NCBI RefSeq assembly: GCF_041200145.1
Contig: NZ_CP165734.1
Coordinates: 5,871,001-5,935,000, forward strand
DNA: 64,000 nt
DNA from: Bradyrhizobium sp. LLZ17
GTDB lineage: Bacteria; Pseudomonadota; Alphaproteobacteria; Rhizobiales; Xanthobacteraceae
Direction of reading: 5' to 3'
Shown: in pieces, positions 20,209-28,969 of the stretch
How positions within the stretch are numbered: position 1 is the first letter of the stretch
Layout of the letters: each line of letters begins with the position of its first letter
Notes under the pieces: generated by a model
What the model was told of the DNA's origin: nothing
Database searches by the model: none
Seen by the model: only the letters and a program-made list of their open reading frames with translations
Position numbers and translations under genes: made by a program

Positions 20209-20916
20209 ATGCATTCACTCGGCGGATTCAGCGGAGGAACGGCCGCCGCACGTCGGGCGGGCGGATCGAAAGTCGACCAGGCCTATTTGGCACTCAAGCG
20301 AGCCATCGTGTCGGGCGCGCTCGCGCCGGACGCCCCAATCGACAAGAACGAGTGGTGTGCAATTTTCGAAGTGTCTCGACTTTCCATCACGACCGCGATC
20401 AATCGGCTCGCTTTTGAGGGGCTTGTCGTCGTTGAGCCGCAACGCGGCTCTTACGTGGCCAAGATCCACCTTGAGGATGTGCGGCAATGGATGTTGATGC
20501 GGCGCGCGCTGGAGGTAGAGGTTGTGGGGGTTTGTGCAGCCGACATGCGGGACGATGCGATCGCGGCGCTTGGTCAGAACCTCGCCTACCAAATGGCCGC
20601 CATCACCAGCGGCGATCTCCAGGGCTTCCACGAACTCGACACCCGATTTCATCGCCAGATGACTGAGGGCTTGCATCTGGGGCGGGTTGGCGAAGTCCTC
20701 GATCCAATCCGAACTCATCTTGAGCGAGTTCGCCGCACGCTGCTGCCGGAGCCGGGCCGGCCCGAGGGAACCCTCCGTGAGCACGAGGCGATATTCCGCG
20801 CGATTGCTGCGCATGAGCCGGACCAGGCAAAGAACGAAATGGCGAATCATCTCGATCGCGTGTCGCGCGAGTTGCAGTCTTTTGTCGCGAAACATCCCGG
20901 CTTCTTCGAAGACTAG
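20209..20916 (+). CDS. GntR-family (FCD domain) transcriptional regulator
   Basis: A 235-residue regulator with an N-terminal winged helix (about 22-85; SRLSITTAINRLAFEGLV is the recognition region) and a helical FCD effector domain (about 95-225). Candidate metal-ligand residues are seen in ELDTRFHRQM, LREHEAIF and MANHLDRV. It is transcribed divergently from the sugar ABC operon, with a palindromic site between them, so it probably represses that operon until the sugar or a derivative binds. The helix-turn-helix is somewhat degenerate near the start. Confidence 0.88.
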   Translation: MHSLGGFSGGTAAARRAGGSKVDQAYLALKRAIVSGALAPDAPIDKNEWCAIFEVSRLSITTAINRLAFEGLVVVEPQRGSYVAKIHLEDVRQWMLMRRALEVEVVGVCAADMRDDAIAALGQNLAYQMAAITSGDLQGFHELDTRFHRQMTEGLHLGRVGEVLDPIRTHLERVRRTLLPEPGRPEGTLREHEAIFRAIAAHEPDQAKNEMANHLDRVSRELQSFVAKHPGFFED

Positions 20917-20990
20917 CACTCGGAATCAGGGCTTGGTGACACCGCGGCCTCCGCGGCTCTTGATTCACGACGCTCCAAGGAAAGGCGGGG

Positions 20991-21755
20991 CTAGCTGCCA
21001 CGCCAATCGCCCAGCACCGCCTGCACCAGCGCCAGCGCCGCTACGGCGGCCGTGTCAGCGCGCAGGATCCGCGGGCCGAGCGCGAGCCGCAGGATACTGG
21101 GCTGCCGCAGCAGCAGCGCGCGCTCTTCCTCGGCAAAGCCGCCTTCCGGGCCGATCAGCACGTCGATGCCAATTCTGCCTTGGTCGTGCCCGGCCTCGCG
21201 CGCGGCTTGCAGGCCATGAATGGGGTTTTCGACCTCCGCCGCCTCATCGCAGAAGACGAGGAGCCGGTCGGGGTCGCGCTGGCCCAGGAAGCGCTCGAGC
21301 GGCACCGGCTCGGCCACCGCAGCAAGGCTCAAGATCCCGCATTGCTCGGCCGCCTCGATCACATTGGCCCGCATGCGCTCGGTGTTGACGCGGGACGCCT
21401 GCGTGAAGCGGGTCTGGACCGGTTGCAGGACGGCCGCACCCATCTCGACGGCCTTCTGCACGGTGTAGTCCAGCCGCGCATGCTTGAGCGGGGCAAAGAC
21501 GTAGGCGAGGTCGGGCAGGGTGTCCTGGGCACGAGCCTGCTGGAGGATCACGAGGTTGTCGGGCCGCTTGCGACCTTCGATCGCGGCCTGCCATTCGCCG
21601 TCGCGGCCGTTGAAGGCCAGGATCGGGGCGCCAGCCGAGAGCCGGAGCACGTTGCCGAGATAATTGCTCTGGTCGCGGTCGAGCGGAACCCTGGCGTCCT
21701 GGGTGAGGGGGGTATCGACGAACAGGCGGGGAGCGCGAAAATCGTGGGAGGGCAT
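20991..21755 (-). CDS. rsmE: 16S rRNA (uracil-1498-N3)-methyltransferase RsmE
   Basis: A 254-residue SPOUT-class methyltransferase that methylates U1498 of 16S rRNA. Knotted-fold motifs are present: LIGPEGGFAEEE and LALGPRILRADTAAVAAL. Length is standard. The ATG at 21755 is the only good start. It is transcribed alone, divergent from the exported protein gene that follows. Confidence 0.95.
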   Translation of the reverse strand: MPSHDFRAPRLFVDTPLTQDARVPLDRDQSNYLGNVLRLSAGAPILAFNGRDGEWQAAIEGRKRPDNLVILQQARAQDTLPDLAYVFAPLKHARLDYTVQKAVEMGAAVLQPVQTRFTQASRVNTERMRANVIEAAEQCGILSLAAVAEPVPLERFLGQRDPDRLLVFCDEAAEVENPIHGLQAAREAGHDQGRIGIDVLIGPEGGFAEEERALLLRQPSILRLALGPRILRADTAAVAALALVQAVLGDWRGS

Positions 21756-21966
21756 CGTTCAAAGGTCCGTTTTGCCGCCGTTCTTAGCCGAAAGCAGCCA
21801 TTTCGGGGGTAAATATTGCCGAACCGGTGCGTCCCCGCGCCGCGCTCCTGCCCTATTCAACGGGTTGTTAAGCGCCGGCGGGAATCGTAAAAGCGCGAAG
21901 ACGCTGGTTGCGCTTCAATTGGGAAGACGCCGAACCCCCGTAGCTCCTGCCGGAGAGACTATCTTG

Positions 21967-22614
21967 ATGATCCGTCGTTTGATGGTTCCGATCACTGCCG
22001 CCATGGTCACCTTGGGGGCCGCTGCAGCTTACGCGCAGGGCTTCCCGGCGCCGCTGCCGGGCCAGACCGCGCCCGATCCGGCGTTTCCGCCCGTCAACGG
22101 CTCGGCGCCGGTCGCCTCCGTCGGTGGCGCGCCGCAAGCATCCTTCCCCACGGGAGGTGCCGCGCCCATCGGCGGCGCCGGCGCTTTCAGCGCGGCTCCC
22201 CCGACGCAAAGCGGTCCCGGCGAGGACTGCATGAAGGCGTTCATCCCGCTCCGCGAGGACGCCGAAAAACGCGGCAAGCTGATCAAGGCCGCGAGTGACC
22301 GCCATGCCCCACCGGACGAGGCTTGCAAGCTGATCAAGAATTTCAGCCAGGCCGAATTCAAGATGATCAAGTACATCGAAACGCATGCCGCCAAATGCGG
22401 AATCCCGCCGCAGATCGGCGAGCAGATGAAGAGCGGCCACAAGAATACCGAGGCCATGCAGACGAAGGTCTGCATGGTCGCGCAACAGCCGCGCGGACCG
22501 GCCGGCCCGTCGCTAAGTGAGGTGGTTGGTTCGGGCTCGGCGCCGGAAGCCAATGCCGGCAAGAAGGGCGGCAGCACCTTCGACACGCTCAACGGCAACG
22601 TTCTGACCCGATGA
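21967..22614 (+). CDS. exported protein of unknown function, four conserved-looking cysteines
   Basis: A 215-residue protein. The ATG at 21967 follows GGAGAGA and gives a signal peptide (about residues 1-24, ending AYAQ); open frame upstream is ignored. A Pro/Gly/Ala-rich linker (about 25-85) precedes a helical domain (about 90-175). That domain has four cysteines (EDCMK, EACKL, AKCGI, KVCMV), suggesting two disulfides in the periplasm. No family name can be given. Its stop overlaps the ubiA start (ATGA), so the two are coupled. Confidence 0.75.
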   Translation: MIRRLMVPITAAMVTLGAAAAYAQGFPAPLPGQTAPDPAFPPVNGSAPVASVGGAPQASFPTGGAAPIGGAGAFSAAPPTQSGPGEDCMKAFIPLREDAEKRGKLIKAASDRHAPPDEACKLIKNFSQAEFKMIKYIETHAAKCGIPPQIGEQMKSGHKNTEAMQTKVCMVAQQPRGPAGPSLSEVVGSGSAPEANAGKKGGSTFDTLNGNVLTR

Positions 22615-23542
22615 GCGATACATCCGCCCGCGTTGCCGATTCCACCGGCAACTGGGTCGATACGCTCGCGCCGCAATGGGCGCGGCCTTATTTGCGATTG
22701 TCGCGCTTCGACCGTCCGATCGGCTCCTGGCTGCTGTTGATGCCGTGCTGGTGGTCGGCGGCACTCGCCGCCGCCATGGCGCACGACGTCCGCCGGCTGC
22801 CGCTCACCATTGTCCTGTTCTTCGTCGGCGCCTTCGTGATGCGGGGGCGGGCTGCACCTGGAACGACATCACCGACCGTGACCTCGACGCCAAGGTCGAG
22901 CGCACCCGCTCGCGGCCGCTGCCGTCCGGGCAGGTGAGCGCGAAGCAGGCGCTGGTCTTCCTGGTGGTGCAGGCCCTGATCGGTCTGGTGGTGCTTCTGC
23001 AGTTCAACCGGTTTGCGATTGCGACCGGCATCGCCTCGCTTCTGATCGTCGCAATCTATCCCTTCATGAAGCGCATCACCTGGTGGCCGCAGATCGTCCT
23101 CGGGCTCGCCTTCTCCTGGGGCGCCCTGATGGGATTTGCCGTCACCTTCGGCCGCATCGATGTGACGGCGCTGGTGCTCTATGCCGGCGCGATCTCCTGG
23201 GTGATCGGCTATGACACGATCTACGCGCATCAGGACACCGAGGACGACGCGCTGATCGGCGTCAAATCCACCGCGCGCCTGTTCGGCGCGCATACGCATC
23301 AGGCGCTGATCCTGTTCTATGGGCTTGCGGTGATGCTGATCGGCGTCGCGCTCGCGTCAGGCGATGCGCGCTGGCCGGCCTGGGTCGGGCTTGCGGCCTT
23401 CGCCGCGCATCTGGCGTGGCAGATCAGGCGGCTCAGGATCGAGGATCCCGATCTCTGCAAGCGCGTGTTCTACTCGAACAAGCATGCGGGTCTGTTGTTG
23501 TTCGCAGGATTGCTCGCCGACGCGGTGACGCGGGCTGGGTAG
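22611..23542 (+). pseudogene. ubiA: 4-hydroxybenzoate polyprenyltransferase UbiA, frame broken by one base
   Basis: Membrane prenyltransferase of ubiquinone synthesis. The first frame reads to residue 78 (VGAFVMRG) and the rest continues in another frame from AGCTWNDITDRDLD, which holds the prenyl-diphosphate motif NDxxDxxxD. The break is in a run of five G (22843-22847); a sixth G restores a 310-residue protein of normal length. The second motif region (YDTIYAHQDTEDD) is intact. Ubiquinone synthesis is expected to be essential here, so a sequencing error is more likely than gene loss. The start overlaps the previous stop. Confidence 0.9.
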
Positions 23543-23547
23543 TTTCT

Positions 23548-23633
23548 TAGGGTGGGTTAGCGAAGCGTAACCCACCACTTTCTTTGCGCGCGGATAAATC
23601 TTGGTGGGTTACGCCTTCGGCTAACCCACCCTA
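23548..23633. repeat. GGTGGGTTAGCGAAGCGTAACCCACC-type palindromic repeat
   Basis: Inverted halves GTGGGTTAGCGAAG...TAACCCACC and GGTGGGTTACGCC...CTAACCCACC around a 30-base centre. The same family occurs at 29983-30085 (partial) and 49855-49949. It is non-coding and lies between ubiA and the DUF6101 gene. Confidence 0.75.
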
Positions 23634-23652
23634 CGGCACCGTGGGTGCCGCT

Positions 23653-24171
23653 TTAGCTCCTCGCGATGATCTCGCGTTCTTCGCGATGAACCGGCAGCTC
23701 ACGCGTCATGGCCGTACGACGGCGCGTCAGGAACTTTGGCCGGCGGGCGCGGATCGCGTTGGCGCGGCGACGGCGCGGCGCCGGCTTGCGTGCACCTTCG
23801 TCGAGCTGCGGCAGCGCGAAGATCTCGCTCCAGATCGCCCAGGCTTCGTTGAGCTCATCGCCATCGGCGCTGATCAGCAGCGGAACGGAGAGCGAAGGAT
23901 CACGATGCACGAGGACGAGGCTCTGGGCTTCGTCATTGCCGCGCAGCGCGACACCGGTGAAGTCGCTGACGCGGACATTGATCGCCATCCGCATGCCCTG
24001 GACGGCACGGCGCAACACGACACGCTCGCGATGAAGTTCGATTTGCCGTGTGTATCCGTCGGCGCGCGGATCATGCGCATCGAAGCGGACCGGAAGGGAA
24101 AGAGGGTCGAGCCGCAGGCTGCGGCTCGACCCGGTGGGGTTGGCCCCACATGTTGCTGTTTGACGCCTCAC
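23653..24171 (-). CDS. DUF6101-like conserved protein
   Basis: A 172-residue basic protein with a GTG start at 24171. The N-terminus RLDPLSLPVRFDAHDPRAD and the following beta-rich region (about 35-110) resemble the rhizobial family I recall as DUF6101. The C-terminal third is Arg/Pro-rich (KPAPRRRRANAIRARR) and may bind nucleic acid or be disordered. No signal peptide. Function unknown. Confidence 0.75.
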   Translation of the reverse strand: MRRQTATCGANPTGSSRSLRLDPLSLPVRFDAHDPRADGYTRQIELHRERVVLRRAVQGMRMAINVRVSDFTGVALRGNDEAQSLVLVHRDPSLSVPLLISADGDELNEAWAIWSEIFALPQLDEGARKPAPRRRRANAIRARRPKFLTRRRTAMTRELPVHREEREIIARS

Positions 24172-24276
24172 GGCTCTAGTCTCCCCGCCAGGATTATGTT
24201 CCCGGTCGATGCGAGGACCTTAGCGCGGGCCGCTTCCGAAACCGCTTAAAAAGGCTGGTTAATCCAACCTCACCGC

Positions 24277-24324
24277 CGCGCATGATTGACAAGACCTTGG
24301 CGCGCATGATTGACGAGACGTTGC
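24277..24324. repeat. two tandem 24-base repeats
   Basis: CGCGCATGATTGAC occurs at 24277 and again at 24301, each followed by a similar AGAC.TTG tail. It lies in the 275-base spacer ahead of pmbA, which otherwise shows nothing recognisable. It may affect the pmbA operon promoter, but this is only position. Confidence 0.5.
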
Positions 24325-24446
24325 GCGCAAGCGGCGAATCTGAGCTTTTGACGGGCTGAAAAAGCTTGAAGTCCGTGCCAATTGGGCACATCTGGTGTTG
24401 AGGCCGGTATCGCCCCGAAACTTCCCGCCGCAACAGGATTTCGTTT

Positions 24447-25856
24447 GTGAACCCTTCACCATCCGCGAACTCGACGCTGTCGCCCAAAAATTCGGACAAG
24501 GCCAATCGCGACCTGTTCGATCAGTCCGCGCTCTCCGATCTCGCACAGCGGCTGGTCGAGGCGGCGAAGCGCGCCGGCGCGGATGCGGCCGATGCGGTCG
24601 CGGTGCGCGGCATCTCGCAAGGAGTCGAGGTGCGCGACGGGCGCGTTGAGGAATCCGAGCGTTCCGAGGGCGACGATGTCGGCTTGCGCGTTTTCGTCGG
24701 CCAGCGCCAGGCGGTGGTCTCGACCAATGACGCGAGCGGCGATGCCGTGACCAAGCTTGCCGAGCGCGCCGTCGCGATGGCACGGGTCGCGCCCGACGAC
24801 AAATATGTTGGCCTTGCCGATCCCGCGCTGCTGGCGCGCGACTTCCCCGATCTTGATCTGCTCGATCCCGACGTGCCCGCGACTTCCGAGCTCGAGCGCC
24901 GCGCGCTCGAAGCCGAAGCTGCAGCACTCGGGGTGAAGGGCGTGACCAAATCCGGCGGCGCCTCGGCCTCTGCCGGCATCGGCGGCATGGTGCTGGTCAC
25001 CAGCACCGGCTTCCACGGCTCGTATCTGCGCTCCAGCCAGGGCATCTCGGCCACGGCGATTGTCGGCGAAGGCACCGGCATGGAGCGCGACTACGATTTC
25101 ACCTCGGCACCGCATGCCGCCGATCTGCTCGCCCCGGACATCGTCGGCCGTTCCGCCGGCGAGCGCACGGTGGCGCGCTTCAATCCGCGCAAGGTCTCGA
25201 CCTGCAAGGTGCCGGTGGTGTTCGATCCGCGCGTCGCGGGCTCGCTGGTCGGCCATGTCGTCGGCGCCATCAACGGCGCTTCGATCGCGCGCAAGACCAG
25301 CTTCCTGAAGGACAAGCTCGGTCAGCAGCTGTTCGCCAAAAATATCCGCATCATCGACGATCCCCTGCGCAAGCGCGGCCTGCGCTCGCAGACCTTTGAT
25401 GCCGAAGGCGTCGCGGTGAAGAGAACGGCGCTGATCGACGAGGGCGTGCTGACGACCTGGCTGCTCGACTGCGCCACCGCGCGCGAGCTCGGGCTCACCA
25501 CCACCGGCCACGCGCATCGCGGCGTGTCGTCCTCGCCGTCGCCGGGACCCTATAATCTGCATCTCGAACCGGGCACGCCGACGCCTGCCGAGCTGATCGC
25601 CGACATCAAGCAGGGCTTCTACATCACCGATTTGATCGGCTCCGGCGTCAACGGCGTCACCGGCGATTACAGCCGCGGCGCCTCCGGGTTCTGGATCGAG
25701 AATGGCGAGCTCACCTATCCCGTCAGCGAAGTCACGATCGCAGGGCACCTGTTCGAGATCTTCAAGTCGATGCAGCCTGCGAACAATCTCGAGTTCCGCT
25801 ACGGCATCAATGCGCCGACGGTGCGCATCGAGGGCTTGACGCTTGGCGGACGCTGA
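24447..25856 (+). CDS. pmbA: metalloprotease-related protein PmbA/TldE
   Basis: A 469-residue TldD/PmbA family protein. In enterobacteria TldD-TldE degrades unfolded peptides and matures microcins; TldE lacks the TldD zinc motif, and none is seen here. The GTG start at 24447 is the best available. The C-terminal half has the family's GASGFWIENGELTYPVSEVTIAG. It begins a tightly packed operon, overlapping the next gene by 14 bases, that continues into lipid A genes. Confidence 0.92.
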   Translation: MNPSPSANSTLSPKNSDKANRDLFDQSALSDLAQRLVEAAKRAGADAADAVAVRGISQGVEVRDGRVEESERSEGDDVGLRVFVGQRQAVVSTNDASGDAVTKLAERAVAMARVAPDDKYVGLADPALLARDFPDLDLLDPDVPATSELERRALEAEAAALGVKGVTKSGGASASAGIGGMVLVTSTGFHGSYLRSSQGISATAIVGEGTGMERDYDFTSAPHAADLLAPDIVGRSAGERTVARFNPRKVSTCKVPVVFDPRVAGSLVGHVVGAINGASIARKTSFLKDKLGQQLFAKNIRIIDDPLRKRGLRSQTFDAEGVAVKRTALIDEGVLTTWLLDCATARELGLTTTGHAHRGVSSSPSPGPYNLHLEPGTPTPAELIADIKQGFYITDLIGSGVNGVTGDYSRGASGFWIENGELTYPVSEVTIAGHLFEIFKSMQPANNLEFRYGINAPTVRIEGLTLGGR

Positions 25857-26655
25857 CTCCCTGGACCAATCCATCCTGCCGCGTGACGCGGCGCTGCTGC
25901 AAGAGACGGTGCGGGACGCCGGCGCGCTGGCGCATTCGATGTTTCGGACCGAGCTGAAAAAGTGGACCAAGGGCGCGTCCTCGCCGGTCTCGGAAGCCGA
26001 CATCGCCGTCAACGACCTGCTGGAAGCGCGGCTGCGCGGCGCCACGCCGGACTACGGCTGGCTGTCGGAGGAGAGCGCCGATGATTCGGCGCGGCTGTCG
26101 CGGCGGCTGACATGGATCGTCGATCCCATCGACGGCACGCGCAATTATCTGGGCGGCCATGACGATTGGTGCGTCAGCGTGGCGCTGGTCGAGGATGCCT
26201 CGCCGGTGCTGGCCGCGGTGTTCGCGCCGACCAGCGGCGAATTCTTTTTCGCGGCCCGCGGCCAGGGCACGATGCTCAACGGCGCGCCGGTGCGGGCGAC
26301 ATCCGGATCCCGGCTGGACTTTTCGCGGGTCGCCGGCCCGAAGCCCCTGGTCGAGCGACTGAAGCCGTCCCTCGGCGAGATCAAGCTGCATCCGCGAATC
26401 GGCTCGCTCGCGCTGCGGCTGTGTCGCGTGGCCCATGGTGCGCTGGATGCGGCTTTTGCGGGCGGCAACAGCCATGATTGGGACCTTGCGGCGGCCGATT
26501 TGATCGTGCAGGAAGCGGATGGTAGGATGAGCGACCTCTCCGGAGACCCCATCCTCTATAACCGCCGGGAAGTCACGCACGGGGTGCTGGTGGCAGCGGG
26601 CCGCGATCGTCATGCGAGCATCGTCTCGCATTTTCGAGATCGTCCCTTGCCCTGA
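25843..26655 (+). CDS. inositol monophosphatase / CysQ family phosphatase
   Basis: A 270-residue Mg-dependent phosphatase. Family motifs: WLSEES (metal Glu), WIVDPIDGTRNYLGG, and WDLAAADLIVQEADG near the C-terminus. Candidate substrates are inositol phosphate or 3'-phosphoadenosine 5'-phosphate; sequence does not separate them. The start is TTG at 25843, overlapping pmbA by 14 bases; no ATG or GTG starts early enough. The TTG start and overlap imply translational coupling. Confidence 0.88.
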   Translation: MADADSLDQSILPRDAALLQETVRDAGALAHSMFRTELKKWTKGASSPVSEADIAVNDLLEARLRGATPDYGWLSEESADDSARLSRRLTWIVDPIDGTRNYLGGHDDWCVSVALVEDASPVLAAVFAPTSGEFFFAARGQGTMLNGAPVRATSGSRLDFSRVAGPKPLVERLKPSLGEIKLHPRIGSLALRLCRVAHGALDAAFAGGNSHDWDLAAADLIVQEADGRMSDLSGDPILYNRREVTHGVLVAAGRDRHASIVSHFRDRPLP

Positions 26656-26716
26656 CGCGCTTTCGTCGTGCTTGTCGAACACTGCTTTGCCGGGCAGCCC
26701 GCTAGGAAGAGAACCC

Positions 26717-26962
26717 ATGCCAGATAGTGCCCCGCAACAACTGCTCCATCTCGTGATCGGTGGCGAACTGCTCGATCTCGAGCACAACATTTTCAAGAAC
26801 CTGGACGACGTCGAGGTCGTCGGCCTCTATCCGAACTATGCGACCGCGCACGCCGCCTGGCGGGCCAAGGCGCAGAGCACGGTCGACAACGCCCAGATGC
26901 GCTATTTCATCGTCCATCTCCACCGGCTGCTCGATCCGAATCAAGAATCGAAGGCGCGTTGA
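26717..26962 (+). CDS. DUF4170 domain-containing protein
   Basis: An 81-residue cytoplasmic protein starting MPDSAPQQLLHLVIGGEL at the ATG preceded by AGGAAGAGA. It carries the DUF4170 pattern, including VVGLYPNYATAHAAWRAKAQ and MRYFIVHLHRLLDP. Function is unknown, but the family is regularly found in this lipid A operon context in alphaproteobacteria. Its stop codon overlaps the TTG start of the acyltransferase. Confidence 0.85.
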   Translation: MPDSAPQQLLHLVIGGELLDLEHNIFKNLDDVEVVGLYPNYATAHAAWRAKAQSTVDNAQMRYFIVHLHRLLDPNQESKAR

Positions 26963-27672
26963 AAAAACTGCTTCGCAACACGCTGCGGAGCAGCTGGTTT
27001 CAGCGTGCCGTCGGGTTTCTGGCGGCCGAGTATCTGCGTCTGGTCTGGCGGACCAATCGCTTCGCGTTCGATCCGCCGGATGTCTATGACATCGTCGAGC
27101 CGCAGATTCCGGCGATCTTCGCCTTCTGGCACGGCCAGCATTTCCTCACGCCCTTCATCAGGAACAAGGACTCCTACCGGGCCAAGGTCCTGATCTCGCG
27201 GCATCGCGACGGCGAGTTCAACGCCATCGCGGTGGAGCGGCTCGGCATCGGTCTGATCCGCGGTTCCGGCGACCATGGCAGCGCCTTCCACCGCAAAGGT
27301 GGCGTCGGCGCCTTCAAGGAGATGGTGCGGACGCTGCAGGACGGCTGTAATGTCGCGCTGACCGCCGATGTCCCGAAGCGCGCGCGCGTGGCCGGGCTCG
27401 GCATCATCATGCTGGCACGGGAATCGGGGCGGCCGATCATGCCTTTCGCGATGGCGACCAGCCGCTTCATCCGGCTCAAGAACTGGGACCGTACCACCAT
27501 CAATTTGCCATTCGGGCGGGGCGCATTGGTCGGCATCAAGGAGATCCACGTGCCGCCGGATGCCGATGCCTCCACCATGGAAGCGCTGCGGCAGGAGCTG
27601 GAAGACACGCTGAACGAAGCGACCCGCCGCGCCTATGCGCGGCTTGGCCGCCCGGGACCCCAAGATGGCTAA
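26959..27672 (+). CDS. lysophospholipid acyltransferase family protein (DUF374)
   Basis: A 237-residue membrane-associated acyltransferase with a TTG start overlapping the DUF4170 stop. The DUF374/LPLAT signature region includes FAFWHGQHFLTPF (HxxxxD-type acceptor region) and SGDHGSAFHRKGG. It sits immediately before waaA, so it probably acts in lipid A or outer-membrane lipid acylation. Which acyl chain it adds cannot be told. Confidence 0.85.
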   Translation: MKKLLRNTLRSSWFQRAVGFLAAEYLRLVWRTNRFAFDPPDVYDIVEPQIPAIFAFWHGQHFLTPFIRNKDSYRAKVLISRHRDGEFNAIAVERLGIGLIRGSGDHGSAFHRKGGVGAFKEMVRTLQDGCNVALTADVPKRARVAGLGIIMLARESGRPIMPFAMATSRFIRLKNWDRTTINLPFGRGALVGIKEIHVPPDADASTMEALRQELEDTLNEATRRAYARLGRPGPQDG

Positions 27673-28969
27673 TGCGCTGCCAATGACGCTGCGGATGTAT
27701 CGGCGGCTCGCCAGCGGCCTGGTGCCGCTTGCGCCTGCGCTGATCAAGCGGCGGCTGAAGCAGGGCAAAGAGGATCCCGCGCGCGTCGGCGAGCGGCGGG
27801 GCCTGAGCCGGGACGTGCGGCCGCACGGCCCGCTGGTCTGGATCCATGGCGCCAGCGTCGGCGAGGTCTTGGCCGCGGCTGCGCTGATCGAGCGATTGCG
27901 CGATCTCAATTTGCGGATCCTGCTCACCTCCGGCACCGTCACCTCGGCTGCCGTCGTGGCGAAGCGCTTTCCGCCCGACGTCATCCATCAATACGTTCCC
28001 TACGATTCCCCGCGCTATGTCGCGCGGTTCCTCGACCATTGGAAGCCGTCGCTGGCGCTGTTCATCGAATCCGATCTGTGGCCGAACCTGATCCTGGCGG
28101 GTGCTGCGCGCCGGGTGCCGATGGTGCTGATCAACGGGCGGATGTCGCCGCGTTCGTTCCCGCGCTGGCGGCGGATGTACGGCACCATCTCGGCGCTGCT
28201 GTCGCGGTTCGACATCTGCCTGGCGCAATCGAACACCGATGCCGAGCGCTTTGCCGCGCTCGGCGGCCGCGATGTCGTCACCACCGGCAATCTCAAGCTC
28301 GACGTGACGGCGCCGCCGGCCGATCCCGCAAAGCTGGAGCGGCTGATGGCGATGACGCGGGGGCGGCCGATCGTCGTCGCGGCCTCGACCCATCCGGGCG
28401 AGGACGAGATGCTGGTCGCGGCGCATCGCAGCCTCGTCGGTATCTTCCCGCAATTGCTGACCGTGATCGTACCGCGGCATCCGGAGCGTGGCTCCTCGAT
28501 CTCGGGCATGATCACCGCGTCGGGCCTGAAGCCGGCGCTGCGCTCGCGCGAGCAGCTGCCGACAGCAGCGACCGACGTCTATGTCGCCGACACTATGGGC
28601 GAGCTCGGCCTGTTCTATCGTCTCTCGCCCATCGTGTTCATGGGCGGATCTCTGATCCGCCATGGCGGACAGAATCCGATCGAGGCGATCAAGCTCGGTG
28701 CGGCGATCGTGCATGGTCCGAACGTCTTCAACTTCGCCGAGGTTTATGCGGCGCTCGATCACAGCGGCGGCGCGCGTCTGGCCGAGACCCAGGAGGCCCT
28801 GGTCAAGCAGCTCGGCCAGCTGCTCGCCGATCCGGCGGTGCGCGACAAGATGCAGCAGGCAGGCCACGGCGTCGTCGCGCAGCTCGGCGGCGCGCTGGAT
28901 CGCACCATGACTGCGCTCGAGCCGTATCTGATGCAGTTGCGGATCGAGATGGGAGCCGCCAATGCGTGA
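27665..28969 (+). CDS. waaA: 3-deoxy-D-manno-octulosonic acid (Kdo) transferase
   Basis: A 434-residue GT30 enzyme that attaches Kdo to lipid IVA at the inner membrane. The ATG at 27665 overlaps the upstream stop by 8 bases. Motifs: N-terminal membrane anchor region, IHGASVGE (catalytic Glu), FIESDLWPNL, and GSLIRHGGQNPIEAIKLG in the CMP-Kdo binding domain. It is next to lpxK, as in many alphaproteobacteria. Confidence 0.95.
   Translation: MANALPMTLRMYRRLASGLVPLAPALIKRRLKQGKEDPARVGERRGLSRDVRPHGPLVWIHGASVGEVLAAAALIERLRDLNLRILLTSGTVTSAAVVAKRFPPDVIHQYVPYDSPRYVARFLDHWKPSLALFIESDLWPNLILAGAARRVPMVLINGRMSPRSFPRWRRMYGTISALLSRFDICLAQSNTDAERFAALGGRDVVTTGNLKLDVTAPPADPAKLERLMAMTRGRPIVVAASTHPGEDEMLVAAHRSLVGIFPQLLTVIVPRHPERGSSISGMITASGLKPALRSREQLPTAATDVYVADTMGELGLFYRLSPIVFMGGSLIRHGGQNPIEAIKLGAAIVHGPNVFNFAEVYAALDHSGGARLAETQEALVKQLGQLLADPAVRDKMQQAGHGVVAQLGGALDRTMTALEPYLMQLRIEMGAANA

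Noticed and set aside
22843..22847. Programmed frameshift in ubiA
   Set aside because: No slippery heptamer with a downstream stem is evident, and similar breaks occur in many unrelated genes here.
24286..24315. TTGACA promoter for pmbA in the 24-base repeats
   Set aside because: No acceptable -10 box at 16-18 bases from either TTGAC copy.
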